Shown here: positions 36,781-45,471 of the stretch, one piece after another
How the letters are laid out: the number at the start of each line of letters is the position of its first letter
Position numbering within the stretch: position 1 is the stretch's first letter
DNA from: Jannaschia donghaensis
GTDB lineage: Bacteria > Pseudomonadota > Alphaproteobacteria > Rhodobacterales > Rhodobacteraceae
DNA length: 64,000 nucleotides
Direction: 5' to 3'
Assembly (NCBI RefSeq): GCF_001403795.1
Contig: NZ_CXSU01000011.1
Location: forward strand, 69,300-133,299
Translations under genes and position numbers: made by a program
Notes under the pieces: model-generated
What the model was told of the DNA's origin: nothing
Databases searched by the model: none
Seen by the model: only the letters and a program-made list of their open reading frames with translations

Positions 36781-37139
36781 ACTGAAAATTCACAAAATCA
36801 CGGCTTTTCCGTTCTGCACCGATTTTATCGATCGATGCCGACATAGAGCTGGTTCTGTGCAAGGACCGCTTGGCCGCATCCGCACCGGATACCCGGGATA
36901 GGACGAAGATATGCAGATCTTTCGCCGTCCTGGTCCAAGCCAGGCTCTGCCGGAAGAGACCTTCCAGAAACACTGTGGTGGAACTCACGATTGGTCGGAA
37001 ACGCCGCCCGCCCGACGACCTGTCGAAAAGGATAGATTGCGTCTTCGGCCGCGCTAATGTCTATCAAACACCTGTAAAGTATGGGCGAATTACGAGTAAT
37101 TTGCCGGGAATGCCTTGGCGACGACACAGGAATTCTCAA

Positions 37140-37242
37140 ATGACCGCGTATTGGTCTGCCCGGGGTGCACGTGTTTTTTGTGCAAGACCTCAGTTTCGTT
37201 AACGAGTACCGGCCCCCACGTTTACCGCGTGGGGGCCTTTTT
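37140..37242 (+). ncRNA. Candidate small RNA with strong terminator
   Basis: No gene lies upstream on this strand, yet the region ends in a perfect intrinsic terminator (37211-37242). Just before it, GGTCT...TGCAC (from about 37152) can pair with GTGCA-AGACC (ending about 37191) to form a second stem with a T-rich loop. A near-perfect palindrome AATTAC-GA-GTAATT (37088-37101) lies upstream and could be a promoter-proximal operator. Together these suggest a small RNA of roughly 100 bases; its 5' end is not defined. Confidence 0.45.
37211..37242 (+). terminator. Perfect intrinsic terminator in gene-free region
   Basis: GGCCCCCACG (37211-37220) pairs with CGTGGGGGCC (37228-37237), seven-base loop, followed by five T. 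It has no coding gene to terminate. Confidence 0.85.
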
Positions 37243-37643
37243 GTTTAGGGCCGCGCACCGAATCGCGGCTTTGAAAATCAGTGAAACGCCGGGCAGCAGG
37301 TCTTCGTTCCGGGAACGAGCAAAAGAGACTTATTTCTTTCGATCGGCAAAGACGCGACCCTTCGGCCGGATCAGCGTCATCGCAGACTCCGAGAAAATTC
37401 CGGGGCCGGTACGTTCGGGTTGGATGACGCATATCCCACTGATAAATATATATCTCTCACCTGCCACCACCAAAGCTGCTCCTCCAAGATCATGGAGGCG
37501 GCAAAGACGTCTGGGCCCATCCCGCTCAGTTTTTCCAGATTTGGCGCGATTTCCGTCTCGCTCTGGCGGAGACATCGCGCGCAGTGCAGTTCAGGTAAAG
37601 AAGACATGCCAAGACGCACCGACGTCATGGCACCGTGAACACG
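37243..37643. other. Gene-poor stretch, possible decayed sequence
   Basis: No supported gene. One minus-strand frame (37377-37628, 83 codons, with SGMGPDVFAASMILEEQ) has protein-like composition but no clear ribosome-binding site, no recognisable family and no conserved length. The open frames around it switch phase, as in an eroded gene. AT content is higher than in the flanking operons. Confidence 0.3.
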
Positions 37644-37672
37644 AAAGGCCCACGGGTGTGCCGCGGGCCTTT
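37644..37672 (-). terminator. Terminator of the sdh operon
   Basis: AAAGGCCC and GGGCCTTT arms with an inner CGG/CCG pairing, located 33 bases after the sdhB stop when read on the minus strand. Confidence 0.75.
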
Positions 37673-37704
37673 GGGGATGCTGCCGCGCCAGTCAGACGTG
37701 CCGG

Positions 37705-38484
37705 TCAGACGTGCCGGTCGATCATCATCTTCTTGATATTCGCGATCGCCTTGGCCGGGTTCAGACCCTTGGGGCAGGATTTGGCGCAGTTCATGATCGT
37801 GTGGCAGCGGTAGAGCTTGAACGGATCCTCCAGATCATCCAGCCGCTCTCCCGTCGCCTCGTCGCGGGAGTCGATGATCCAGCGATATGCGTGGAGCAGC
37901 GCGGCCGGTCCGAGGTAGCGATCGCCGTTCCACCAATAGCTCGGGCAAGACGTCGAGCAAGAAGCGCACATGATGCATTCATACAGACCGTCAAGCTTCT
38001 CGCGGTCTTCGATGGACTGACGCCATTCCTTGGCCGGGACGTTCGACTTGGTCTCCAGCCACGGCATGACCGAGGCGTGCTGCGCATAGAAGTGGGTCAG
38101 GTCCGGGATCAGGTCCTTGATGACCGGCATGTGCGGCAGCGGATAGATCTTCACATCGCCCTTCACCTCGTCGATGCCCCAGGTGCAGGCCAGCGTATTC
38201 ACCCCGTCGATATTCATCGCGCAGGATCCGCAGATGCCTTCCCGGCAGGACCGGCGGAAGGTCAGCGTGGGGTCGATCTCGTTCTTGATCTTGATGATCG
38301 CGTCCAGAACCATCGGCCCACAGGTGTCCAGATCGACCCAATAGGTGTCGAGACGCGGGTTTTTTCCATCCTCGGGGTTCCAGCGATAAATCTGGAACTT
38401 CTTGAGGTTGTTCGCGCCCTCGGGCTTGGGCCAGGTTTTGCCCACGGTGATCTTGGAGTTCTTGGGAAGGGTAAATTGAACCAT
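37705..38484 (-). CDS. sdhB: Succinate dehydrogenase iron-sulfur subunit
   Basis: Complex II subunit carrying the three Fe-S clusters between FAD and quinone, 259 residues. Cluster ligands are visible: 2Fe-2S in [15 protein letters not shown], 4Fe-4S in [12 protein letters not shown], and 3Fe-4S in [17 protein letters not shown]. It is last in the operon, separated from sdhA by about 1.9 kb of five small genes; in most bacteria sdhA and sdhB are adjacent. Confidence 0.97.
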   Translation of the reverse strand: MVQFTLPKNSKITVGKTWPKPEGANNLKKFQIYRWNPEDGKNPRLDTYWVDLDTCGPMVLDAIIKIKNEIDPTLTFRRSCREGICGSCAMNIDGVNTLACTWGIDEVKGDVKIYPLPHMPVIKDLIPDLTHFYAQHASVMPWLETKSNVPAKEWRQSIEDREKLDGLYECIMCASCSTSCPSYWWNGDRYLGPAALLHAYRWIIDSRDEATGERLDDLEDPFKLYRCHTIMNCAKSCPKGLNPAKAIANIKKMMIDRHV

Positions 38485-38493
38485 GTCGTCCTC

Positions 38494-38811
38494 CTAGAGG
38501 GTATTGAGCAGCACCGGCAGACCTTGGGTCGCGATGCATTGGATTGTGTCGGGCCGCGCGGCAACATCAAGGACGATGCGCGTGGCGGTGTCGTTGGCGC
38601 CGGTTCCGGCGGCGCTGGCCAGTTGCAGGATTTCACCCGCGCTGGCGTTGTCGATGATGCAATCCGTGGCCGGGGTCAGCGGCACGCCCGGAAAACGGGC
38701 AGCGACGATGGGGTTCACCGTGCGCTTGGCCGCGTCGCGCGCAATCTCGTCGGCCAGCGGCGAATTGCAGGCCGCAACGGCCAGTGGGAACAGAAGGACT
38801 TCAAGCCGCAT
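38494..38811 (-). CDS. Small lipoprotein inside the sdh operon
   Basis: A 105-residue predicted lipoprotein: signal MRLEVLLFPLAVAAC with a lipobox at Cys15, then a short helical domain containing two further cysteines (TDCIID and IQCIAT). It overlaps the sulfotransferase gene by 11 bases and ends 9 bases before sdhB, so it must be co-expressed with succinate dehydrogenase. No family recognised. Confidence 0.7.
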   Translation of the reverse strand: MRLEVLLFPLAVAACNSPLADEIARDAAKRTVNPIVAARFPGVPLTPATDCIIDNASAGEILQLASAAGTGANDTATRIVLDVAARPDTIQCIATQGLPVLLNTL

Positions 38812-39595
38812 CGCGTATCTCCTGCGTCCAGTCGGTTGGATGGCTTTCATAGCCGAGCTGCACCAGCGCGTCGCCGTGCCGGACGGCATAGGTCGACGCG
38901 ACATCGTGCGGAAGGCTGCTGCGCCAGTCGCGGGTTGCGGTCCCGGTAATATGGGCCTTCACCCGGTCGCTGCGCGCGCCCGCATCGGCCAGACCCCCGA
39001 ACAGGGCGTTGTCCCAAAAGATCTGCCCCCCCAATGCCACCTCGGGTTCAGGCAGGCCAAGATTGCGCAGGTGGTCGCGGAACGCCCGCCCCTCGACGTC
39101 CGCCATCAGATCCTCGTAGCGGACTTCGATCGTGTTCGCGCGCGGCGTCCAGGCGGTCATCGCTTTCAGGGTCTCGGCGTGTTTTTCTTCCATCTCGAAC
39201 ATCAGACGGGTGGTGTCGTCGGGCAGCGCATTGAGGTGCTGCTGATACGTTAAACCGTCCAGATCGGCGCGGGCGGAATGCAGAAAATCTTCGCCGTCGG
39301 CGGGGGCGGTCAGATGATAGCGCATCCCGGACACGAGGACGTCGCGCGGGTCGCGGATCATATGAAGGATCCGCGCATCGGGCCGGTCCAGAATGTCCTG
39401 CGGAAAAGCAGAGGACCATTGGAATAGGAACACCCGGTCGGCGTCCGGCACGTGACGGGTTCCGGACGCCGGAAACACCGTACGATGCGCCACGCCCAGC
39501 CGGTCGGCCAATGCGCGAAACACAGCGCGCATCCACAGCGTGCCGGTTTTGTGATGCGTGCCAATGCACAGGACGCGGGGCGCGATCAGATCCAT
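38801..39595 (-). CDS. Sulfotransferase family protein
   Basis: Predicted PAPS-dependent sulfotransferase of 264 residues. The 5'-phosphosulfate loop is CIGTHHKTGTLWMR (about residues 10-23) and the 3'-phosphate element is MIRDPRDVLVSGMRYH (about 80-95), both well formed. The acceptor is unknown. It is embedded in the sdh operon between two small lipoprotein genes; its start and the upstream stop share one base (TGATG). Confidence 0.87.
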   Translation of the reverse strand: MDLIAPRVLCIGTHHKTGTLWMRAVFRALADRLGVAHRTVFPASGTRHVPDADRVFLFQWSSAFPQDILDRPDARILHMIRDPRDVLVSGMRYHLTAPADGEDFLHSARADLDGLTYQQHLNALPDDTTRLMFEMEEKHAETLKAMTAWTPRANTIEVRYEDLMADVEGRAFRDHLRNLGLPEPEVALGGQIFWDNALFGGLADAGARSDRVKAHITGTATRDWRSSLPHDVASTYAVRHGDALVQLGYESHPTDWTQEIRDAA

Positions 39596-39822
39596 CAGCG
39601 GCTGGCCCGATCGGCAGTGCACGACAGCAGCGCCTCGATCTCGGCGTCCGACATCGGCGCGTCCGGAACAACCGCGACGTCCGCGCGCCCGATCGTGGCC
39701 AAGCAGGAGGCGAGTCCGGGCTGCACCTGACTGTCGGCGACGGCGACGCTGCGCCCGGTGCCGCCGACCGCGTTGCATCCGGCCAAAACCAGCACCGCCA
39801 AAGGGAACGCCAATCGGATCAT
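39595..39822 (-). CDS. Small lipoprotein inside the sdh operon
   Basis: A 75-residue predicted lipoprotein (MIRLAFPLAVLVLAGC, lipid-modified Cys16). The mature part has two cysteines (LASCLAT and LLSCTAD) that could pair in the periplasm. The start overlaps the stop of the preceding lipoprotein gene, so translation is coupled on both sides. No family recognised. Confidence 0.68.
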   Translation of the reverse strand: MIRLAFPLAVLVLAGCNAVGGTGRSVAVADSQVQPGLASCLATIGRADVAVVPDAPMSDAEIEALLSCTADRASR

Positions 39823-40118
39823 CAGCGACGGCTCCCGGCTGAGATGCCGAAGGTCGTCGGCTCGGGGCGGCCTTCCATCTTTCGGGCGATACACGCGGCC
39901 AGGAATTCGGTCTCGGACTGCGGGTTGAAGACGCGGTTGGTGATGGTGATGTTCCCGGTCGAAACCGGCCCGTTGTTGGAGATACCCGCCCCGACAGACC
40001 CGGAAGTACCGTCGGCCTGACCGACGTTGGCGCGACATTCGCGCGCCGCGCGTTCAGGCGTCATCGGCACCGGCGCGCAAGCGGCGAGCAGTGGTAACAG
40101 GATCAGGGCGCGGATCAT
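39822..40118 (-). CDS. Small lipoprotein inside the sdh operon
   Basis: A 98-residue predicted lipoprotein (MIRALILLPLLAACAPVP, lipobox Cys14). The mature part has Cys in ARECRAN and in LAACIARK, separated by a glycine/serine/asparagine-rich segment. It starts within the stop of the next upstream ORF (ATGA). No family recognised. Confidence 0.7.
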   Translation of the reverse strand: MIRALILLPLLAACAPVPMTPERAARECRANVGQADGTSGSVGAGISNNGPVSTGNITITNRVFNPQSETEFLAACIARKMEGRPEPTTFGISAGSRR

Positions 40119-40387
40119 CGCGGCACCGCCTGACAGGCGTCCAGCCGCCGCAGATCTGCGGCGCTGCCGGTGCGGATCGTGCCATCCTCGACCGTCAGGC
40201 CCTGATCACGCGCGCAATCGAGATAGGCTTCGCGCCGCGCGTCGGGTCCAGTCGGCATGCAGGCCGATATCAGCAAAAGCGCGGCCCCCGCGCTGAGCGG
40301 CGGCACGACCATCCCGAAGAAACGACAGGGCGTCTCTCCGGGCAAGATCGGGCCGGGCTCCGACAAAGGGGGGCCGTCAGCGAGCAT
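40115..40387 (-). CDS. Small lipoprotein or membrane protein following sdhA
   Basis: A 90-residue ORF whose ATG directly follows the sdhA stop (TGAATG). It contains a hydrophobic stretch ending in a lipobox-like LLISAC, then a short domain with two cysteines (LDCARDQG and LDACQAV). An internal ATG at 40312 would give a shorter signal peptide that begins just before the hydrophobic part and looks more like a lipoprotein; the start is therefore uncertain. Confidence 0.6.
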   Translation of the reverse strand: MLADGPPLSEPGPILPGETPCRFFGMVVPPLSAGAALLLISACMPTGPDARREAYLDCARDQGLTVEDGTIRTGSAADLRRLDACQAVPR

Positions 40388-42199
40388 TCAATACACGCGC
40401 GCCTTGGGCGCGATCTTTTTAAGATCGATGCCGCCGTCGTTGTGCGACGTCAGCGGGTTCGTGTGCACGCCGCGATAGCCGAGGTTGGCCTTCTGCTCCT
40501 CGCCCTTGAACCAGGTCAGCGAATGCTTGCGCCAGTTCTCGTCGTCGCGATCAGGGAAATCCTCGTGCGCGTGGGCACCGCGGCTTTCCTGACGGGCTTC
40601 GGCGGCGACCACTGTGGCCACGGCGTTGGGCATCAGATTGGCGAGTTCCAGCGTTTCCATCAGATCGGAGTTCCAGATCAGCGTGTTGTCGGTGACCGAC
40701 AGATCGCTGAGCTTGGTCGCGATCCCTTCCATCTTTTCCTTGCCCTGGCTCAGGGTTTCGGAGGTGCGGAACACGGCGGCGTCGTCCTGCATCGTCTTTT
40801 GCATTTCCAAACGCAGTTCTGCGGTACCGACCTGGCCGCGCGCGTGGCGCAACCCGTCGAAACGAGCCAGAGCCATTTCGACCGAGCGCATGTTCGGGCT
40901 GGGCACGGCGCTGTTCGGATCGACGATCTCACCGGCGCGGATCGCGGCGGCGCGTCCGAAGACCACCAGGTCGATCAACGAGTTGGAGCCGAGGCGGTTC
41001 GCCCCGTGGACCGACGCGCAACCGGCTTCGCCCACGGCCATCAGACCCGGCGACACGCGGTTGTCATCGCCGTCCTTGGGGGCAAGCACTTCGCCCCAGT
41101 AGTTCGTCGGAATGCCGCCCATGTTGTAGTGAACCGTCGGCAGAACCGGCACCGGCTCCTTGGTGACGTCAACGCCCGAGAAGATGCGCGCACTCTCGGA
41201 GATGCCCGGCAGGCGCAGCTTGAGCGTTTCGGCGGGCAGGTGGTTGAGGTTCAGGTGGATGTGATCCTTGTCCTTGCCCACGCCCCGGCCCTCGCGGATC
41301 TCCATCGTCATGCAGCGCGAGACGACATCGCGCGACGCCAAGTCCTTGTAGGTGGGCGCGTAGCGTTCCATGAACCGCTCGCCTTCGGAATTGGTGAGAT
41401 AGCCGCCCTCGCCCCGCGCGCCTTCCGTGATGAGGCACCCGGCCCCGTAGATGCCTGTGGGATGGAACTGCACGAACTCCATGTCCTGAAGCGGCAGGCC
41501 CGCCCGGGCCACCATGCCGCCACCGTCGCCGGTGCAGGTATGGGCAGAAGTCGCCGAGAAGTAGGCGCGGCCATAGCCGCCGGTCGCCAGCACCGTCATC
41601 TTGGCGCTGAACAGGTGCAGCGTGCCGTCGTCCAGCTTCCAGCAGAGCACGCCCTGGCATTCGCCCTCGTCCGACATGATCAGGTCGATGGCGAAATACT
41701 CGATGAAGAACTCGGCCTTCTGCTTGAGCGATTGACCGTAGAGCGTGTGCAGGATCGCGTGGCCGGTCCGGTCGGCGGCGGCACAGGTGCGCTGTACGGC
41801 TGGGCCTTCACCGTATTCGGTGGTGTGCCCGCCGAAGGGCCGTTGGTAGATCTTGCCCTCTTCGGTGCGGCTGAACGGGACGCCGTAATGCTCCAGCTCG
41901 TAGACCGCCTTGGGCGCCTCGCGGGCCAGATACTCCATGGCATCCGTATCGCCCAGCCAATCCGACCCCTTGACGGTATCGTACATGTGCCATTGCCAGC
42001 TGTCGGGGCCCATGTTGCCCAGGGATGCGGCGATCCCGCCCTGCGCCGCGACGGTGTGCGACCGCGTCGGGAAAACCTTGGTGATGCACGCCGTGCGCAG
42101 ACCCTGTTCGGCCATGCCCAGCGTCGCGCGCAGACCGGCACCGCCGGCACCGACGACGACGACGTCGTATTCGTGGGTCTCGTATTCGTAAGCTGCCAT
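40388..42199 (-). CDS. sdhA: Succinate dehydrogenase flavoprotein subunit
   Basis: Catalytic complex II subunit that oxidises succinate to fumarate, 603 residues from the ATG at 42199. The FAD-binding [12 protein letters not shown] is near the N-terminus, the covalent-FAD histidine is in SHTVAAQGG, and the substrate region includes [13 protein letters not shown] and the catalytic Arg in the GGxxxR-type segment [19 protein letters not shown]. It ends with a TGAATG overlap to the next small ORF. Confidence 0.97.
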   Translation of the reverse strand: MAAYEYETHEYDVVVVGAGGAGLRATLGMAEQGLRTACITKVFPTRSHTVAAQGGIAASLGNMGPDSWQWHMYDTVKGSDWLGDTDAMEYLAREAPKAVYELEHYGVPFSRTEEGKIYQRPFGGHTTEYGEGPAVQRTCAAADRTGHAILHTLYGQSLKQKAEFFIEYFAIDLIMSDEGECQGVLCWKLDDGTLHLFSAKMTVLATGGYGRAYFSATSAHTCTGDGGGMVARAGLPLQDMEFVQFHPTGIYGAGCLITEGARGEGGYLTNSEGERFMERYAPTYKDLASRDVVSRCMTMEIREGRGVGKDKDHIHLNLNHLPAETLKLRLPGISESARIFSGVDVTKEPVPVLPTVHYNMGGIPTNYWGEVLAPKDGDDNRVSPGLMAVGEAGCASVHGANRLGSNSLIDLVVFGRAAAIRAGEIVDPNSAVPSPNMRSVEMALARFDGLRHARGQVGTAELRLEMQKTMQDDAAVFRTSETLSQGKEKMEGIATKLSDLSVTDNTLIWNSDLMETLELANLMPNAVATVVAAEARQESRGAHAHEDFPDRDDENWRKHSLTWFKGEEQKANLGYRGVHTNPLTSHNDGGIDLKKIAPKARVY

Positions 42200-42210
42200 G
42201 AGGTCGTTCC

Positions 42211-42585
42211 TTATTGCAGGGCCAGACGGGCCAATGCGTAAACGCAGGCCAGCGCCGCGGCGTAGCTGAGGCATGTGGTCGCGATGATGGCGACCTTACG
42301 GGCAATGCCCGATACGTAATCTTCGATCAGGACCTGAACACCCTTGGCGAAATGCACCCAACCGACGGTCAGCGTCAGCAGAGCGATCAGCGCGGGCCAG
42401 GGTCGGGAGTAGTAGGCCACGACCTCCTCGTACGGGGCGCCCAAGATCGCGCCGAAGGTGAACAGGAACAGCGGCACCAGGACAACCAGCGCGGCGGACA
42501 GAAGGGTCTGATGCCAGTGGTGTTCGGTACCCGCCCCGGCAGCGCCGAGGCCCGCGACGCGCTTGCGGTCGGTGAGATAAGCCAT
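42211..42585 (-). CDS. sdhD: Succinate dehydrogenase membrane anchor subunit
   Basis: A 124-residue membrane subunit with three hydrophobic segments that holds the quinone site with Sdh[11 protein letters not shown] at about residues 22-31 is the SdhD amphipathic entry segment, and [16 protein letters not shown] in the second half contains the conserved His and Asp-Tyr motif. Eleven bases precede sdhA. Confidence 0.93.
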   Translation of the reverse strand: MAYLTDRKRVAGLGAAGAGTEHHWHQTLLSAALVVLVPLFLFTFGAILGAPYEEVVAYYSRPWPALIALLTLTVGWVHFAKGVQVLIEDYVSGIARKVAIIATTCLSYAAALACVYALARLALQ

Positions 42586-42596
42586 TGCGACGCTCC

Positions 42597-42980
42597 TTAC
42601 AGGACGATGATCGTGAACAGGGTCAACAGGACCGACGCACCGATGATGCCCCAGCCCAGCTTCTCGGCCAACTCCACCTCTAGCAGGTAGCCCGCATCCC
42701 AGATCAGGTGACGGATCCCGGCCAGCGTGTGATACCAAAGCGCCCAGATCGAACCGAGGAACACCAGCTTGCCGAACCACGACGTCAGAAAGGCATCGGC
42801 GGTGGCGAAGGCATCTGGTCCGGCGGCAAGGGCGACGAACCACCAGGTGACCATCAGACCAGCCAGGATGAGCGCATTGCCCGTGATCCGCGTCAGAATA
42901 GAAGTGATCGACGTCAGCTGCGGACGATAGATCTGCAGGTGCGGACTCAGGGGCCGGTTGCCACGGTTCACGTCGGCCAT
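42597..42980 (-). CDS. sdhC: Succinate dehydrogenase cytochrome b556 subunit
   Basis: A 127-residue three-helix subunit. RPLSPHLQIYRPQLTSI followed by SILTRITG is the SdhC N-terminal signature, and LWYHTLAGIRHLIWD carries the heme b ligand His. First gene of the operon; a paired palindromic operator candidate lies 117-146 bases upstream. Confidence 0.95.
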   Translation of the reverse strand: MADVNRGNRPLSPHLQIYRPQLTSITSILTRITGNALILAGLMVTWWFVALAAGPDAFATADAFLTSWFGKLVFLGSIWALWYHTLAGIRHLIWDAGYLLEVELAEKLGWGIIGASVLLTLFTIIVL

Positions 42981-43096
42981 CGCGGGCCTCCTTTGGTCGT
43001 TGGTCGGTCGTTCTGCGTTGTTCTAATGGTTTTTACAGCGGAGTCACGGGGGCGCGCGGTCGCAGCACGGCGAAAAAGATGGAAATCGGCAAACCC

Positions 43097-43126
43097 TGTG
43101 ATCGCGGCGCGATCTTCGTGATCACA
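43097..43126. promoter_or_regulatory. Paired GTGATC operator upstream of sdhC
   Basis: TGTGATCGCG (43097-43106) and CGTGATCACA (43117-43126), centres 20 bases apart. The arrangement is nearly the same as the perfect TGTGATCACA pair before sucC (50247-50277, centres 21 apart). It lies between divergent sdhC and the DUF3140 gene and could serve both. The core GTNNNNAC fits a GntR-type regulator. Confidence 0.55.
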
Positions 43127-43192
43127 AATCAGCGTGGAACCACAGTTTGCGCTGTACGGTTCGCTTTTCACCTGACTGAACGGAGGCACGAT

Positions 43193-43537
43193 ATGTCGAA
43201 ATCCCGCGAAGAAATCTGGGACGAATGGCGCGATCTGGTGAACATGGCACCGCAAGAACTGGAGGATTGGCTCGAGACGGACGAGAGCAAATCCGTGGGC
43301 GCGAACGAAGACGACGGGGAATCGACGGGCCACGAGTCGGGTCGGCGTATCGTCAAGATCAAGCGCACCAACAAAGAGGACCTGACCGACGATCAGTGGG
43401 ATCACATGGGTAAGGTCGTCGGCTACATCAATCGCCACGGCGCACAGGTGCCGGACGACCCGAAGGGCACGGATTGGGAATACTCGCTCAAGAACTGGGG
43501 CCATGATCCTTTCGCGGAAAACGGCGTCGCAACCTGA
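43193..43537 (+). CDS. DUF3140 protein
   Basis: A 114-residue, highly charged protein starting MSKSREEIWDEWRDLVNM, with GRRIVKIKRTNKEDLTDDQ and the C-terminal HGAQVPDDPKGTDWEYSLKN typical of DUF3140. GGAGG eight bases before the ATG fixes the start. Cytosolic, probably nucleic-acid associated by its composition; function unknown. Convergent with the DUF4344 gene. Confidence 0.82.
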   Translation: MSKSREEIWDEWRDLVNMAPQELEDWLETDESKSVGANEDDGESTGHESGRRIVKIKRTNKEDLTDDQWDHMGKVVGYINRHGAQVPDDPKGTDWEYSLKNWGHDPFAENGVAT

Positions 43538-43546
43538 TACCGCGCT

Positions 43547-44242
43547 TCACTGGGGGCGGCGCATCCGCAGGGCCTCGACCATCTCGGCGCAGAACTCGAT
43601 CCGTTCTTCCACGTCGAGGTAAAAGGCGTTGTCCTCGCCGCAGTCTACCTGAATCACGGGGATCGGTCGTGGCAGGGTCAGTGCGGAGTTGATCCGCGCG
43701 ATGTCGTCCGACAGCAGACGCAGTGCCTTGCCGCTACGTCCCGGACGCAGACTGCGCGGGCTACCGGGGCGCGGGGTCAGATCGTGCAGCACCGCCGCCC
43801 AGGCCGCTTCGGTCACCGTCGCGTCATCGGCGCAATCCCACTCGGAGTCGCGCGGCATCCCGAGTGCGCGCGCCGTCATGCCCCGTGCCGCCGGGTCGAG
43901 GCCGTAGTAAAGGCAAATCGCCCGGGCCAGCCGCTGCGCGCCCGGCATGTATTCATCCCACGGATCGAAAAGCTCCTCCGCCGCTTCCTGTCGCCCCAGG
44001 TCAGTCACATCGATGATGAGCCGGGTCATCTCCGCCTCCGACAACAGGCGGTCGGCCAGCACCATGGCAAAGCTGTCGGCCGCGGTTTCCTGTGTGCCAA
44101 AGACGTACAGATCCAACTGATCGATCACTGCATGGCCCAGTTCGTGATACAGCGTGAAGCGCAGGTTGTTATGGACGAAATCCGCGCGCGCCGGTCCGGC
44201 GGCGGGCCAGAGGAGACAGCACAGGGCGATCAGCCGGATCAC
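43547..44242 (-). CDS. DUF4344 putative metallopeptidase
   Basis: A 231-residue exported protein with a signal peptide (MIRLIALCCLLWPAAGPARA) and a zinc-binding HELGHAV motif at about residues 33-39, the DUF4344 pattern. ETAADSFAM shortly after could provide the third zinc ligand, as in gluzincin-like enzymes. It overlaps mch by 4 bases, so it is co-translated with a central-metabolism enzyme for no obvious reason. Confidence 0.82.
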   Translation of the reverse strand: MIRLIALCCLLWPAAGPARADFVHNNLRFTLYHELGHAVIDQLDLYVFGTQETAADSFAMVLADRLLSEAEMTRLIIDVTDLGRQEAAEELFDPWDEYMPGAQRLARAICLYYGLDPAARGMTARALGMPRDSEWDCADDATVTEAAWAAVLHDLTPRPGSPRSLRPGRSGKALRLLSDDIARINSALTLPRPIPVIQVDCGEDNAFYLDVEERIEFCAEMVEALRMRRPQ

Positions 44243-45267
44243 GCCGGCATCAGTGCCCAGTAGTCGAGGTCGAGCAGGACATCGGGCAGATATTTCCCAT
44301 CGTCGCCGCGCAACGCGAAAGCGCGCCCCCGCGTAGCCACCAGGCGCAAGCGCAACGCGGCGATCCCCGGCGCGACCTCGGCCTTATCCAGAACCTCGGA
44401 CCAGGCCCGCACGGTGTCGCCCGCGAAACATGGGTTGGCGTGGGACCCGCCGTTGATGGCGGCGATGCATTGCGCATTCGCCAACCCATTGAACGACAGC
44501 GCGCGCGCCAGCGAAATGACGTGCCCGCCATAGATCAGACGCTTGCCGTCGTCGCGGTGGGTGGCGTCGAAATGGACCTTGGCGGTGTTCTGCCACAGCC
44601 GGGTGGCGAGCATGTGCTCGGCCTCCTCGATCGTGACGCCGTCGATGTGGTCGATCGTCTCTCCGATGGCATAATCGGCGGCGCGGTGCGGCTCTCCGGC
44701 CGATGCGAAATCGTAGTCGTCGAAATTCAGGCCGTCCGGCACCAGAAGGTCGGCCGCGGGCACCACTTCGATCAGATCCGGGATGATCGCTTCGGGGGCC
44801 GCGGCCTCGGGGTCGCGTTTGCGCACCATCACCCAACGCACATAACTCAGCACAGGCTCGTCCGACTGGTTGATCCCGGTCGTGCGTACCCAGACGACGC
44901 CGGATTTGCCGTTCGAGTTCTGCTTGACGCCGATCACCTCGGATTCCGAGCGCAGCGTATCACCGGGGAACACGGGTTGCAGGAACCGCCCGTCTGCATA
45001 ACCGAGGTTCGCGATGGCGTTCAGGGACACGTCGGGCACCGTCTTGCCGAACACGGTGTGAAAGGTGATCAGATCGTCCATCGGGCTGCCGTCCAACCCG
45101 CACCACAGCGCGAAGGCATCCGACGAGTGGAGCGCAAAGCGCTGCGGGTAGAGCGCGGTGTACATCGCCCGCTCTCCCTCGGCCAAGGTCCGGGGCACCG
45201 CGTGCCGGATCACGTCGCCGACGGTGTAATCCTCGAAGAAGCGGCCCGGATTGGTTTTCGAGGTCAT
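44239..45267 (-). CDS. mch: Mesaconyl-CoA hydratase (MaoC family)
   Basis: Hydrates mesaconyl-C1-CoA to beta-methylmalyl-CoA in the ethylmalonyl-CoA pathway. A 342-residue double hot-dog protein: first MaoC domain beginning FFEDYTVGDVIRHAVP, second with GETIDHIDGVTIEEAEHM and YGGHVISLARALSFNGL. Its neighbour two genes upstream is the malyl-CoA thioesterase, which acts later in the same pathway and supports the assignment. Confidence 0.93.
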   Translation of the reverse strand: MTSKTNPGRFFEDYTVGDVIRHAVPRTLAEGERAMYTALYPQRFALHSSDAFALWCGLDGSPMDDLITFHTVFGKTVPDVSLNAIANLGYADGRFLQPVFPGDTLRSESEVIGVKQNSNGKSGVVWVRTTGINQSDEPVLSYVRWVMVRKRDPEAAAPEAIIPDLIEVVPAADLLVPDGLNFDDYDFASAGEPHRAADYAIGETIDHIDGVTIEEAEHMLATRLWQNTAKVHFDATHRDDGKRLIYGGHVISLARALSFNGLANAQCIAAINGGSHANPCFAGDTVRAWSEVLDKAEVAPGIAALRLRLVATRGRAFALRGDDGKYLPDVLLDLDYWALMPA

Positions 45268-45470
45268 TGCGCGCCCAGTTTCATGTCGGGGGAATACGCC
45301 GCATCCACGTCCTTGGTCACGGCCTGTGCGCAGCGCAGAAGGCCGCTTGTGGGATCATGCGTATAGCAAGGCGATCCGTGCAGGACCCATCCCTTCGCCA
45401 AGGCATCGCTGACCTTGTGGCAGAAGGCCGAGGTATCCTCCTCGGTGAGCAGGCGGTAGAGCGTGGACAT
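45264..45470 (-). CDS. DUF1737 small protein
   Basis: A 68-residue cytosolic protein (MSTLYRLLTEEDTSAFCHKV, then KGWVLHGSPCYT and CAQAVTKDV), matching the DUF1737 layout of a short helix followed by three strands. It overlaps mch by 4 bases. Three cysteines are present. Function unknown. Confidence 0.75.
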   Translation of the reverse strand: MSTLYRLLTEEDTSAFCHKVSDALAKGWVLHGSPCYTHDPTSGLLRCAQAVTKDVDAAYSPDMKLGAQ

Positions 45471-45471
45471 A

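Noticed and set aside
36825-37202. Overlapping short frames on both strands in the gap before sdhB
   Set aside because: No ribosome-binding sites, no family resemblance and different frames of similar length on each strand; the region is better explained as non-coding with a terminator.
40091-42241. A 716-codon plus-strand frame opposite sdhA
   Set aside because: Shadow of sdhA; composition is Arg/His/Gly-rich with no domain signature.
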